Of a stretch of 64,000 bases of DNA, positions 53,009-61,667 are shown one piece after another (within the stretch, counting starts at the first letter, position 1; each line of letters begins with the position of its first letter). The DNA lies in contig CBDIIA010000002.1 in assembly GCA_965279475.1 (NCBI GenBank), forward strand, positions 1,116,001 to 1,180,000. Reading direction: 5' to 3'. The notes below the pieces were generated by a model. The model was given only the letters and a program-made list of their open reading frames with translations. It was not told the origin of the DNA and searched no databases. A program made the position numbers and the translations under genes. Source of the stretch: Pseudorhodoferax sp965279475 (lineage in GTDB: Bacteria > Pseudomonadota > Gammaproteobacteria > Burkholderiales > Burkholderiaceae_C).

Positions 53009-53431
53009 TCAAGCGGCATTCTGGGCGTTCGCAGGCATCGCTAAGGCGTCCATCCAGAACGCGCCCCACAGGTGGTCGTCCGGGTCCGCCAGGTCGCGGC
53101 CATACATGAAGCCGTGGTCCTGTACCGGGTTCACATCGGCCTTCCCTCCGTGGGCTGCGGCGGCTTCGTTCATCGCGTCGACCGCCTCGCGGCTGGGCAG
53201 TGACAGCGACAGCATCACCGAGGCTGTCTCGGCCGGCGGAAACGGCCGGTCGGTGAACGTGCGCCACTTGGCGTGTGTGAGCAGCATGACCTGGATGGCC
53301 TCGCTCCACACCATGCAGGCGGCGGTGGCGTCGCTCAATTTGGAGTCCTGCGCGAACCCCAGCGCCTTGTAGAAGGCGGTCGAGGCTTGGAGGTCGGCGA
53401 CCGGCAGGCTGATGAAGATCATCTTGGTCAT
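53009..53431 (-). CDS. VOC/glyoxalase superfamily protein
   Basis: A 140-residue protein of the vicinal oxygen chelate fold. The two beta-alpha-beta-beta-beta repeats begin MTKMIFISLPVADLQASTAFYKALGF and continue with MVWSEAIQVMLLTHAKW. The second half has ADVNPVQDHGFMYGRDLADPDDHLWGAFWMD, typical of the PhnB/lyase-like group. The start is ATG 53431. It is the intact relative of the remnant at 51423-51752. The function is probably binding or conversion of a small electrophile, but metal ligands cannot be confirmed. Confidence 0.9.
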   Translation of the reverse strand: MTKMIFISLPVADLQASTAFYKALGFAQDSKLSDATAACMVWSEAIQVMLLTHAKWRTFTDRPFPPAETASVMLSLSLPSREAVDAMNEAAAAHGGKADVNPVQDHGFMYGRDLADPDDHLWGAFWMDALAMPANAQNAA

Positions 53432-53469
53432 GGGCGTGTTTCTGTGGGTGGGTTGATCTGCAGTGCGCT

Positions 53470-53922
53470 TCATGGGCTGGTGCTTGACGCAGGATCGGCC
53501 GGCGGCGACTGGACGTGCTGGCGCAGCCGTTCCTCCTGCTCGCGCAACGCGGGGGTGAGCGCGTCGCCGAAATCCTCCGCCGCGTAGATCTGCCGGATCT
53601 CGATGTCGGAATCGGAGCGCATGGGGTTGGGGCACTTCTTCACCCATGCAATCGCTTCTTGCAGCGAGCCGCATTTCCAGATCCAGTAGCCGGCCACCAG
53701 CTCACGGGTCTCGGCGAACGGCCCGTCGATCACTCGCCGCTCCTGGCCTGAGAACGCGACCCGGGCGCCACGCGAGCTGGGGTGCAGGCCTTCGCCCGCC
53801 TCCAGTACGCCCGCCTTGGCGAGCTCTTCATTGAAGGCCCCCATCGCGGCGAACTCTTCTGGCGTGGGCATCACGCCCGCCTCGCTGTCGTTTGTCGCTT
53901 TCACCATCACCATGAATCGCAT
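53470..53922 (-). CDS. YciI/DGPF-domain protein
   Basis: A 150-residue protein with the YCII-related domain (1-118): MRFMVMVKATNDSEAG at the N-terminus, FNEELAKAGVLEAGEGLHPSSRGARV, and the hallmark VIDGPFAETRELVAGYWIWK. A Gln/Glu-rich C-terminal tail follows. Such proteins often accompany VOC proteins and ECF sigma factors. No sigma gene is adjacent here. The start is ATG 53922 (MRFMVMVK), and upstream in-frame starts add no family sequence. Confidence 0.9.
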   Translation of the reverse strand: MRFMVMVKATNDSEAGVMPTPEEFAAMGAFNEELAKAGVLEAGEGLHPSSRGARVAFSGQERRVIDGPFAETRELVAGYWIWKCGSLQEAIAWVKKCPNPMRSDSDIEIRQIYAAEDFGDALTPALREQEERLRQHVQSPPADPASSTSP

Positions 53923-54024
53923 ACCGATCTCCTTTGTTTGTCTGGGGGCGGCCATCCGTCCACCCCAGTACGACGAACGAAGGGCGGCCAGATCGACAAC
54001 CATCGCGGCATGCCGGTGCCGCAG

Positions 54025-54549
54025 TCAGGTGGCCTGGACGCTCTTGGCAGCCCGATAAGCTTCGATCCGAGGCATCAACGCCTTCAGTCTTTCGAGGCTT
54101 TCGGGTGGCCAGACAGCTTCCCTTTCGTAGAACTCCTCGAACGCAGGCATGCCGGGAGGGATGAGCACCCAGGGCTGCTTCGATGCCGTGAAGATGTGAA
54201 CATCCGGCGGCATGGCGCTGGGGTCGTCCAACGTACCCACTCTGACAAACTTGGTGACCGGCCCGGAGCCGGCATAGTGGCTCCAGATCGCGGTGCGGCA
54301 GTGCGGGCAGCGCGCTATCTTTTGGCCCGCCCCGCTTGCAGAGGGTGTGTGGACGACGTCCGGCTGGCCCGCAAGATGGAGCACGCGGTCGGCCTCGTAC
54401 ATGGCATTGAGCGCAAACGACGCGCCAGTGCCACGCTGGCACCAACGGCAGTGGCAACAGTGCACGACCATGGGCGGGATGGCAACGCGGTAACGCAGGT
54501 AGCCGCAGTCGCAGCCACCCTCGGCAGGGAAATTGGTGGAAGGTGCCAT
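54025..54549 (-). CDS. GFA (glutathione-dependent formaldehyde-activating) family protein
   Basis: A 174-residue zinc protein. Cysteine motifs in order: GGCDCGYLRYR, CHCRWCQRGTGASFA, and RCPHCRTAIWSHY. These are the structural and catalytic zinc ligands of the Gfa/CENP-V fold. Family members include enzymes that combine formaldehyde with glutathione, but most are uncharacterised. ATG 54549 is chosen; the upstream frame contains unrelated sequence. It is the first gene of the minus-strand detoxification group. Confidence 0.9.
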   Translation of the reverse strand: MAPSTNFPAEGGCDCGYLRYRVAIPPMVVHCCHCRWCQRGTGASFALNAMYEADRVLHLAGQPDVVHTPSASGAGQKIARCPHCRTAIWSHYAGSGPVTKFVRVGTLDDPSAMPPDVHIFTASKQPWVLIPPGMPAFEEFYEREAVWPPESLERLKALMPRIEAYRAAKSVQAT

Positions 54550-54983
54550 GTCACGAATGTCCGGTTGCCTGAAAGGTGCCAAGCTGAGATCAGGCACTGG
54601 CACGGGTGCAAGCTGGATTTTGCAGGCGCTGGCGGCGGGCGCGCAATCACATCCGCCTGCGACCGCGTGCTGACGCGCTTCGAGGGCACGAAGATCCAAT
54701 ACACGCGGATCCTCATGGACACGCTGGGCCTGATGCAGCAGCTCGGTGCGCTGCCGGGTGGTCCGGCGTAGATGGCGGGCTTACCCGCGCATGGATGGCG
54801 CTTCGGGACCGCCGAGCGTCTTAGTTATCCCCTTTTTATGGAATTCGGATATTTATCCGATTTCCATAATTTCCGGTAAATCCCTCCCAGCACGCCTCCT
54901 ACAGCCGGTCGCGTGTTTTGGCCTGCCCCACTACAGCGCAAGCCAAGCAAGATGTGCAGTCCACATCACCGACCACATCCACC
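54550..54983. promoter_or_regulatory. Divergent intergenic region with a large inverted repeat
   Basis: About 430 bases between the GFA and DUF4126 genes. At 54838-54867, two 14-base arms (ATGGAATTCGGATA and TATCCGATTTCCAT) pair at 13 of 14 positions around a 2-base centre, in an AT-rich patch (54828-54890). A short plus-strand frame ending at 54771 (LTRFEGTKIQYTRIL) may be an eroded gene end, but cannot be assigned. Confidence 0.6.
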
Positions 54984-55460
54984 ATGCAACACCGCGGACT
55001 TCTCTTCTCCGCCCTTATCGGCGCCGTCGCCAGCGCGCGCTCCATGACGCCGATGGCCAGCCTGGCGGCGGCGCGGCTGTTGGGCCAGCGCACGCCGGGG
55101 CGGCTGGTGCTGCTCGACCGTCCGCTGTTCACGCTGGGCGCCCTGGCCATGGGGGTCGGTGAACTGTTCGGCGACAAGATGAAGACGGCGCCGGACCGCA
55201 CGGTCTTCCTGGGGCTGCTGGCGCGCGTGATGAGTGCCGGCATCGCCGGTGCGGCCTTGGCGCCGCGGGGGCGCGAGCAGGCCGGTGCGGCGACGGCGGT
55301 GGCCACGGCCGTGCCGCTGGCCTATGCGACGCTGGCCGGCCGCAAGCGTGCGATGGCGCGCATCGGGCAGACCCGCAGCGGCTTGATCGAGGATGCGCTG
55401 GTGGTGGCCGCCGGGGTGGCGATCGTGGCGCTGGCGGTGCGGTCGAAAAGAGGTTCTTGA
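54984..55460 (+). CDS. DUF4126-family membrane protein
   Basis: A 158-residue protein with about four short hydrophobic segments. The family motif GELFGDKMKTAPDRT (GE..DK..PDR) near residue 52 and the N-terminal LLFSALIGAVASARSMTPMA fit DUF4126. Function is not known for the family. ATG at 54984 follows a region without strong ribosome site. The gene is monocistronic and convergent with the Lrp-type regulator gene, 31 bases between stops. Confidence 0.8.
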   Translation: MQHRGLLFSALIGAVASARSMTPMASLAAARLLGQRTPGRLVLLDRPLFTLGALAMGVGELFGDKMKTAPDRTVFLGLLARVMSAGIAGAALAPRGREQAGAATAVATAVPLAYATLAGRKRAMARIGQTRSGLIEDALVVAAGVAIVALAVRSKRGS

Positions 55461-55491
55461 CGGTTCAGGAAGGGCGCCCGGCGCACCCGCG

Positions 55492-55980
55492 TCAACTGCC
55501 CAGGTGCGCCAGCGGCAACCGGCGCGCCACCTTGACCGTGCGCAACGCAAAGCTGGTCTGCAGCGCGCTCACGCCGGGCAGGCCGCCCAGGCGGTCCAGC
55601 ATGACGGACGCATAGTGGTCCAGCGTCGGGGTCACCACTTCCAGCAAAAAGTCGAATTGCCCCGACAGCACATGGCAGGTCACGATCTCGTCGATCGCCT
55701 CCACGCTGGAGAGAAACAGCTCCGTCGCCTTCGGGCCGTGGTCGCCGATGTTGATGCAGACGAAGGCGGTCACGCCCAGGCCGAGTTGCTTGCGGTCGAG
55801 CTCGGCACGGTAGAACGCGATCACGCCGTCGTCTTCCAGCCGTTTCACGCGCCGCAGGCACGGCGTGGGCGACAGGGCCACACGCTCGGCCAGTTCCACG
55901 TTCGAGAGCCGGCCGTCCTGCTGCAGCAGCGACAGGATCTTCAGGTCGATGCGGTCCATCCAGGTGTTTGCAGGTTTCAC
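55492..55980 (-). CDS. Lrp/AsnC-family transcriptional regulator
   Basis: A 162-residue regulator. Helix-turn-helix at about 8-58 (DRIDLKILSLLQQDGRLSNVELAERVALSPTPCLRRVKRLEDDGVI) and a RAM ligand/oligomerisation domain (about 75-150; CHVLSGQFDFLLEVV). These proteins respond mainly to amino acids. It is divergent from the six-gene catabolic operon beginning at 56105 (124 bases between the starts), so it most likely controls that operon with an amino acid or derivative as signal. Confidence 0.93.
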   Translation of the reverse strand: MKPANTWMDRIDLKILSLLQQDGRLSNVELAERVALSPTPCLRRVKRLEDDGVIAFYRAELDRKQLGLGVTAFVCINIGDHGPKATELFLSSVEAIDEIVTCHVLSGQFDFLLEVVTPTLDHYASVMLDRLGGLPGVSALQTSFALRTVKVARRLPLAHLGS

Positions 55981-56104
55981 GGCGAGGGGGAGGAGTAAAA
56001 GTCCAAATTAATGGGGAAGTTTGGCAGATTCTTCTCCATCAACGCAAATCCAGTGGTGTTTTTAGCTGAATTGGCTGCACTTGCGTTCGTACACTGACCG
56101 CAAC

Positions 56105-57232
56105 ATGCAGTCCCCCACCGACGCTTCATCCGCCTTCTCGGCCGACTACCACCAGGCCCGCGCCGCCTTTGTGGAGGCGGCCGCCGCCGCAGGCGCGCAA
56201 CGCCAGCAGCACACGTGCCCGGCCCGCGGGCCAGGCGGCGAGGCCTTGCATACGGACACGGCCTGGCTCGGTGATCCCGGCGCGCCCAAGGTGCTGATGG
56301 TCCTGTCGGGCACGCACGGGGTCGAGGGTTTTTGCGGCTCCGGCTTTCAGGTGCACTGGCTGCGCGCGGGCCTGCACCGGCAGCTGCCGGCCGACACCGC
56401 GGTGTTGTTCGTCCACGCGCTCAACCCGTACGGGTTCGCCTGGCTGCGGCGGGTGAACGAAGACAACGTCGACCTCAACCGCAACTACCTGGACTGGAGC
56501 CGGCCGCCGCCCGAGAACCCCGGCTACCGCGAGATCGCAGATGCCTTGCTGCCCGTGCGCCTGGACGGCCCGGAGGCCGCCGAGGCCGAGGCCGTGCTGG
56601 CCCGCTACCGCCAGCAGGTGGGCGAGGTCGCGTTCTACCGGGCGCTGGCCAGCGGCCAGTGCATCGACCCGCAGGGCATGTTCTATGGCGGTACCGGGCC
56701 CACCTGGTCCAATCGCACGCTGCACGCGGTAATGGCCGAGCAACTCGGGCACGCTACCGACGTGACCTGCATCGACTTCCACACCGGCCTCGGCCCCTAC
56801 GGCCATGGCGACCTGATCTCGGACCACGAGCCCGGCACCGATGCCGCGTTGCGCGTGCGGCGGTTCTGGGGCGACGGCGTCTCCGAAAGCCGCCGGGGGC
56901 AGACCCTGCCGCTGGTGCAGGACGGTCCCACCCACTTCGGCGTGACGCGGGCATTGCCGCATGCCCGCGTCACCTTCGGCACGCTGGAGTTCGGCACCTA
57001 CGAGCGCGACCTGGGCCGCGCCGCGCTGCGCGCCGACCACTGGCTGCACCGGCACGGCGACCCGCTGGGCCCGGAGGCTGCGCCGATCAAGCAGGCGCTG
57101 CGCCGGCAGTTCTATCCCGACACCACCGACTGGAAAGAGGCCGTGCTGTTCCGCGGCCACCAGCTGGTGCGCATGGCGCTGGCCGGCATGCAGGGCGCCA
57201 GTGCCCAGCGCGGCCAGCCCGTGCGCGACTGA
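56105..57232 (+). CDS. DUF2817/M14-type zinc carboxypeptidase-like hydrolase
   Basis: A 375-residue hydrolase with the M14-like zinc motif GTHGVEGFCGS (His and Glu) near residue 75 and the third ligand region in CIDFHTGLGPYGHGD near residue 227. The NEDNVDLNRNY strand near 125 is typical of DUF2817. A catalytic-type Glu lies in FGTLEFGTYE. Members of this family are thought to cleave amide or peptide-like bonds. An in-frame TTG at 56081 is possible but ATG 56105 is preferred. First gene of the operon, so it may release the amino-acid-like substrate from a conjugate. Confidence 0.85.
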   Translation: MQSPTDASSAFSADYHQARAAFVEAAAAAGAQRQQHTCPARGPGGEALHTDTAWLGDPGAPKVLMVLSGTHGVEGFCGSGFQVHWLRAGLHRQLPADTAVLFVHALNPYGFAWLRRVNEDNVDLNRNYLDWSRPPPENPGYREIADALLPVRLDGPEAAEAEAVLARYRQQVGEVAFYRALASGQCIDPQGMFYGGTGPTWSNRTLHAVMAEQLGHATDVTCIDFHTGLGPYGHGDLISDHEPGTDAALRVRRFWGDGVSESRRGQTLPLVQDGPTHFGVTRALPHARVTFGTLEFGTYERDLGRAALRADHWLHRHGDPLGPEAAPIKQALRRQFYPDTTDWKEAVLFRGHQLVRMALAGMQGASAQRGQPVRD

Positions 57233-57275
57233 CCGGCACCAAGGCAACGCCCACCACCCCGACAAGGAGACCCCC

Positions 57276-58082
57276 ATGCGACTGACCGAAGACCAACTGC
57301 ACCGCCTCGCTACAGACGGCTTTCTCGTGCTGCCGGGCGTGTTCACGCCGGAAGAAGTGGACCTGCTGCGGGGCGAGGTGCCCGGCATGGTGGCCGAGCA
57401 ACGCACCGAGAACCCGCGCGAGGCCGGCAAGGACACGGTGCGCAACATCCTGTCGCTGCACCGGCGCAACGAGCTGTACCGGCGCCTGGTGCGGCACCCG
57501 CGCATGCTCGAGGCGGCGCGGCAGATCCTGGGGGAGGACGTGTACGCTCAACAGGTGAAGATCAACCTCAAGTCCGGCTTCGACGGCGGCGGCTTCGAAT
57601 GGCACACCGACTTCGCCACCCACCACAACCGCGACGGCGTGCCCAAGCCACTGGCGCTCAACTTCCACATCCACCTGGACGACGTCACCGAGTTCAACGG
57701 CCCGCTGATGTTCGTGCCCGGCTCGCACCAGCGCGAGATCCCTCTCAAGCGCAGCGTGGACGGCGAGAAGTGGGAGCTGTGGACCGTGCCGCACGACGCG
57801 GTGACCGCGCTGGTCAACGAGCTGGGCATGGTCTCGGCCAAGGGCCCGCGCGGCACGCTGCTGATCTTCGGCGACAACCTGCTGCACGTGTCGGCCGCCA
57901 ACGTGTCGCCGTACTCGCGCTGGATCTTCTCGGTGATCTACAACCCCTGCAGCAACCCCGCGACCCGCGATGTGCCCGAGATGGCGCACGAGCGCGACCG
58001 CGCGCCGTTGTTGGCGCTGCCGGACGACTGCCTGCTCCAGCCTGTGCTGCCCACCTTGCCTGCCGAGACCGTGGCTGCATGA
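57276..58082 (+). CDS. Phytanoyl-CoA dioxygenase (PhyH) family Fe(II)/2-oxoglutarate oxygenase
   Basis: A 268-residue cytoplasmic hydroxylase with jelly-roll fold. The metal triad is H110 and D112 in FEWHTDFATHH and the distal His in LLHVSAANVSPYSRW, where the Arg binds 2-oxoglutarate. It resembles ectoine hydroxylase-type PhyH proteins that act on free amino-acid-like compounds. The stop overlaps the next gene start (ATGA), so it is translationally coupled to the SHMT-like enzyme. This close coupling suggests a hydroxylated product is passed on to the PLP enzyme. Confidence 0.9.
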   Translation: MRLTEDQLHRLATDGFLVLPGVFTPEEVDLLRGEVPGMVAEQRTENPREAGKDTVRNILSLHRRNELYRRLVRHPRMLEAARQILGEDVYAQQVKINLKSGFDGGGFEWHTDFATHHNRDGVPKPLALNFHIHLDDVTEFNGPLMFVPGSHQREIPLKRSVDGEKWELWTVPHDAVTALVNELGMVSAKGPRGTLLIFGDNLLHVSAANVSPYSRWIFSVIYNPCSNPATRDVPEMAHERDRAPLLALPDDCLLQPVLPTLPAETVAA

Positions 58083-59383
58083 TGCAGCTCCTGCGCCAGC
58101 CGCTGCAGACGCTCGATCCCGAGGTCGCGGCCCTGATCGCGCAGGAGGAGGCGCGCCAGTCGGACCGGCTGGAACTGGTGGCCTCCGAGAACCACATCAG
58201 CCTGGCGCAGCGCGAGGCCAGCGGCAGCGTGTTGGCCGACACCACGGTCGAGGGTTATCCCGGCGCGCGGTTCCTGGCGGCTTCGGAAGGTGTGGACGCG
58301 CTGGAGCGGCTGGCCATCGAGCGTGCGTGCCGGCTCTTTGGCGCGCGTTTTGCCAACGTGCAGCCGCACTCGGGCACGCAGGCCAACCAGGCCGCGCTGC
58401 TGGCCCTGCTGCGGCCCGGCGACACCCTGTTGTCGATGGACCTGAAGGCCGGCGGCCACTTCAGCCACGGCGCCGGCGGCACGCTGTCGGGCGACTGGTT
58501 CACGGCCCGCCACTACGGCGTTGACGCGCACACCGGCCTGATCGACCTCGACGAAGTGCTGGCGCTGGCGCGCTTGCACCGGCCCCGGCTCATCATCGCC
58601 GGGGCTTCGGCCTATCCGCGCGGCATCGACTTCGCACGCTTCGCCGCCATCGCGCACGAGGTCGGGGCCCACTTGATGGTGGACATGGCCCACGTCGCCG
58701 GCCTGGTGGCCACCGGCCACTTCCCCAATCCGATGCCGCATGCGGACGTGGTCACCACCACCACCTACAAGAACCTCCGCGGCCCCCGCGGCGGCCTGAT
58801 CCTGTGCAACGACCCGGCGCTGGCCGCGCGGCTGGATGCGGCCCTGTGCCCGGGCCTGCAGGGCACACCGCTGATGCAGATGGTTAGCGCGAAGGCGGTG
58901 GCCTTCGGCGAAGCGCTGCAGCCCGCGTTTCACGCGTACAGCGACCAGGTGCTGCGCAATGCGCGCGCCCTTGGCGTCGGCCTGGCCGCGCGCGGCATCG
59001 CACAGCTCACCGGCGGGACCGATGTGCCCTTCGTGGTTGCCCAGCTGCAGCCGCTCGGCCTGCAGGCGGCCCGGCTGGTGCAGGCGCTGGACGCGCTGCA
59101 GGTCGGCTGCAGCGCCGTGCCGGTGCCGGGCGACGTGGACTTCGACCACGCCCATGGCCTGCGCCTCGGCGTGTCGGCGCTCACCACGCGCGGCATGGCC
59201 GAGGCCGAGATGCACCTCGTCGCTGGCATCGTGGCCGGCGTGGCCCAGGCGCTGGTCGTCGGGCTGCCGCCGCCCGCCGGTGCGGCCGACACCGTGCGCG
59301 CGCTGTGCCGGCGGTTCCCGCTCTTCCCGCGTGTCCCCGTGAACGGACCGACCTCTCCATCCACTTCCAGGAGCACCCCATGA
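58079..59383 (+). CDS. Serine hydroxymethyltransferase-like PLP enzyme with altered active site
   Basis: A 434-residue fold-type I PLP protein aligned along the whole length of GlyA. The PLP-binding aspartate region VDMAHVAGLVATGHFPNP is normal. The Schiff-base segment reads TTTTYKNLRGPRGG, where GlyA has THKTL, so the His before the Lys is replaced by Tyr. The glycine loop DTTVEGYPGARFLAA lacks the NKYAEGYPGKRYYGG tyrosines, and SENHIS replaces SENYTS. The carboxylate Arg in GLRLGVSALTTRG is kept. These are folate- and serine-handling positions, so a retro-aldol or related reaction on another beta-hydroxy amino acid is more likely than the normal SHMT reaction. Confidence 0.85.
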   Translation: MMQLLRQPLQTLDPEVAALIAQEEARQSDRLELVASENHISLAQREASGSVLADTTVEGYPGARFLAASEGVDALERLAIERACRLFGARFANVQPHSGTQANQAALLALLRPGDTLLSMDLKAGGHFSHGAGGTLSGDWFTARHYGVDAHTGLIDLDEVLALARLHRPRLIIAGASAYPRGIDFARFAAIAHEVGAHLMVDMAHVAGLVATGHFPNPMPHADVVTTTTYKNLRGPRGGLILCNDPALAARLDAALCPGLQGTPLMQMVSAKAVAFGEALQPAFHAYSDQVLRNARALGVGLAARGIAQLTGGTDVPFVVAQLQPLGLQAARLVQALDALQVGCSAVPVPGDVDFDHAHGLRLGVSALTTRGMAEAEMHLVAGIVAGVAQALVVGLPPPAGAADTVRALCRRFPLFPRVPVNGPTSPSTSRSTP

Positions 59384-60375
59384 TGAAACGCCGCACCCTT
59401 CTTGCCGGCGCCGCCGCCCTCGGCGCGACCGCAGCAGTCCGCGCCCAGGCGCCCGCCGTCCCAGGCATCCCTGCGGTGCTGACGATCATGGTGCCCTTCC
59501 CGCCCGGCGGCTCGTCGGACGTCTACGCCCGCGCCGTCGGCCCGCGCATGGCCAGGGAGCTGGGTTGTACCGTCATCGTCGAGAACCTGCCTGGCGCCAG
59601 CGGCAGCATCGCGGTGGCCAAGGTCATGGCACGGGCCGCCGCCGGCGACATGCTGGTGGTGGGTTCGCCGACCGAGCTGATCCTGGCCCCCGCCACGCTG
59701 CAGTCGGCACGCTACAAGCCCGAGGACTTCCGCCCGCTGGCCATGCTGTCGCGCTCGCAGCTGGCGCTGTATGCGCGCAGCGACCTGCCCGCCGGCAGCG
59801 TCGACGAGCTGGTCGCCTGGGCCAAGGCCAACCCCGCCAAGCCGTTGAGCTACGGCTCGGTCGGCATGGGCAGCATCTACCACCTCGCAGGCGAAGCCGT
59901 GGCCGAGGCGGCCGGCGTGCCCATGACCCACGTGCCCTACAAGGGCGGCGCGCCGCTGATCTCGGACCTGACCGGTGGCCACATCGACCTGATGCTGCTG
60001 CCGGCAGACGGCAACCTGGCCCGCCGCGTGGCCAGCGGCAACATGAAGGCGCTGGCCGTGACGGGCCCTGCGCGCTCGCCGGTGTTCCCCACCGTGCCGA
60101 CCTTCGCGGAGTCGCGCAGCATGCCGCAGTTCACGACGGTCGATGCCTGGGCCGGCCTGTTCATTCCGGCAGCGGCACCGGCAGCGCTGACCCAGGCGAT
60201 GTCGCGCGCCGTGCTGGTGGCGCTGGGCGATGCCGAGGTCCAGCAGCAGCTGCTGGCGCAGGCCGGCGTGCCGCCCGCCCCGCCGTTGCCGGCACCGCAG
60301 CTGGCGGCCTTCTACACGGCCGAGATCGCGCGCTACACGCAGGCCATCCGCAAGGCGAAGCTGCAGCCGATCTGA
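59380..60375 (+). CDS. Bug-family tripartite tricarboxylate transporter receptor
   Basis: A 331-residue periplasmic receptor. MMKRRTLLAGAAALGATAAVRAQ is a Tat-type signal with cleavage near residue 24. Bug motifs: LTIMVPFPPGGSSDVYAR, NLPGASGSIAVAK, VPYKGGAPLISDLTGG and FPTVPTFAESRS. It overlaps the SHMT-like gene stop by four bases (ATGA). Its position inside the operon suggests it captures the pathway substrate in the periplasm. No membrane partner is encoded nearby. Confidence 0.92.
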   Translation: MMKRRTLLAGAAALGATAAVRAQAPAVPGIPAVLTIMVPFPPGGSSDVYARAVGPRMARELGCTVIVENLPGASGSIAVAKVMARAAAGDMLVVGSPTELILAPATLQSARYKPEDFRPLAMLSRSQLALYARSDLPAGSVDELVAWAKANPAKPLSYGSVGMGSIYHLAGEAVAEAAGVPMTHVPYKGGAPLISDLTGGHIDLMLLPADGNLARRVASGNMKALAVTGPARSPVFPTVPTFAESRSMPQFTTVDAWAGLFIPAAAPAALTQAMSRAVLVALGDAEVQQQLLAQAGVPPAPPLPAPQLAAFYTAEIARYTQAIRKAKLQPI

Positions 60376-60446
60376 GGTGCCGGGGTGCAGGTGCCGCGGC
60401 ACCGGGTAACCTCGGGGCACAGTCCTGCCTGCCCCGGAGCCACCCG

Positions 60447-61667
60447 ATGCGAACCCTGCTCACCCACGCCACGCTCGTCGACTGCGTGACGCCCACCGCC
60501 CGCGCCGACGTGTCGGTGCTGCTCGAGGACGGCAAGATCGGCGCGATCTTCGAGGCCGGCGCCGCCCCGCCGGTGGGGGATGCGCAGGTGGTCGACCTGC
60601 GCGGGGCCTACCTGATGCCGGGGCTGTGGGATGTGCACATCCACCCCGACTTCTTCGCCTCGCTCGACGACATGCCGCTGCCCGAGCAGACCACGCTGTT
60701 CGGCCACAAGCTGCAGCAGGCGCTGCTGGAGTCGGGCATCGTCGGCATGCGCAGCGCCGGCGCGCACCATTACATGGACGTGGCCTGGAAACGGGCCTTC
60801 GATTCCGGCCAGCACCTGGGGCCGCGGCTGTTCGCGGCGGGGCATTTCCTGACGACGACCGGCGGGCACTTTCTCAACTCCGGCCATGCGCTGGAATGCG
60901 ACGGGCCCTACGGCTTCGTGAAGGCGATCCGCGAGCAGATCAAGAACGGCGTCGACCACATCAAGCTCAACCTGTCGGGCGGCATCATGGGCCCGGCCTG
61001 GGATCTGCACCAGCACTCGTTCTTTCTCGACGAGGAGATCCGGGCCGCGTTCGCGATCTGCAAGCTGCGCGAGTTCAAGGTGATGGCGCACGCGACCAAC
61101 CCGCAGGCGGTGAAAGCCGCGATCCGCCTTGGGGCGCACACGGTCGAGCACGGCTACATCCTCGACGACGAGTGCATCGACCTCTTTCTGGAGCACGACA
61201 CCTGGTTCGTGCCCACGCTGTCCATCAGCCATCTGACGCCGGGGCAGGCCGTGAACGACTGGGAGCAGCGCTGGGTGAAGAACCGCAATCTCTCGCAGGC
61301 CCTGTGCTGCCGCGCCGATGCGGCCCATGATGACCACCTGCACGGTTTCACGAAGGCGCTGAAGGCCGGCGTGAAGATGGCGCTGGGCTCCGACATCCGC
61401 CCGCTGAAGGACGCCGCCCTGCTGGAGCTGGGCCTGTGGGTGCGTGATGGCGCCACGCCTTGGCAAGCCATCCAGGCGGCCACACGCAACGCTGCGACCG
61501 TCTGCGGTGTCGGTGACAGCATGGGCACGGTGGAGGTGGGCAAGACGGCGGACCTGATCGTGGTCGGCGGCAACCCGCTCGACGACGTGAACAACGTGCG
61601 CCGTCTGCAGTTGGTGTTCAAGGACGGCCGCATCGTTTCAGACAAACGCCGGCCGGTGTCCGCGTGA
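60447..61667 (+). CDS. Metal-dependent amidohydrolase (prolidase/imidazolonepropionase-like)
   Basis: A 406-residue amidohydrolase-superfamily enzyme. The first metal pair is in LWDVHIHPDF. A Lys in HIKLNLSGG is at the place of the carbamylated Lys of prolidase-type members. MAHATNP and VEHGYI supply two more His ligands, and ALGSDIR the catalytic Asp. The C-terminal beta-sandwich has GKTADLIVVGGNPLDDV. The expected reaction is hydrolysis of an amide or cyclic amide. Its stop overlaps the next gene start (GTGATGG), so the last two genes are coupled. Confidence 0.9.
   Translation: MRTLLTHATLVDCVTPTARADVSVLLEDGKIGAIFEAGAAPPVGDAQVVDLRGAYLMPGLWDVHIHPDFFASLDDMPLPEQTTLFGHKLQQALLESGIVGMRSAGAHHYMDVAWKRAFDSGQHLGPRLFAAGHFLTTTGGHFLNSGHALECDGPYGFVKAIREQIKNGVDHIKLNLSGGIMGPAWDLHQHSFFLDEEIRAAFAICKLREFKVMAHATNPQAVKAAIRLGAHTVEHGYILDDECIDLFLEHDTWFVPTLSISHLTPGQAVNDWEQRWVKNRNLSQALCCRADAAHDDHLHGFTKALKAGVKMALGSDIRPLKDAALLELGLWVRDGATPWQAIQAATRNAATVCGVGDSMGTVEVGKTADLIVVGGNPLDDVNNVRRLQLVFKDGRIVSDKRRPVSA

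Noticed and set aside
53782..54771. Plus-strand open frame across the YciI and GFA genes
   Set aside because: It is antisense to two well-supported minus-strand genes. Only its last 40 codons might be an eroded gene end, and they cannot be identified.
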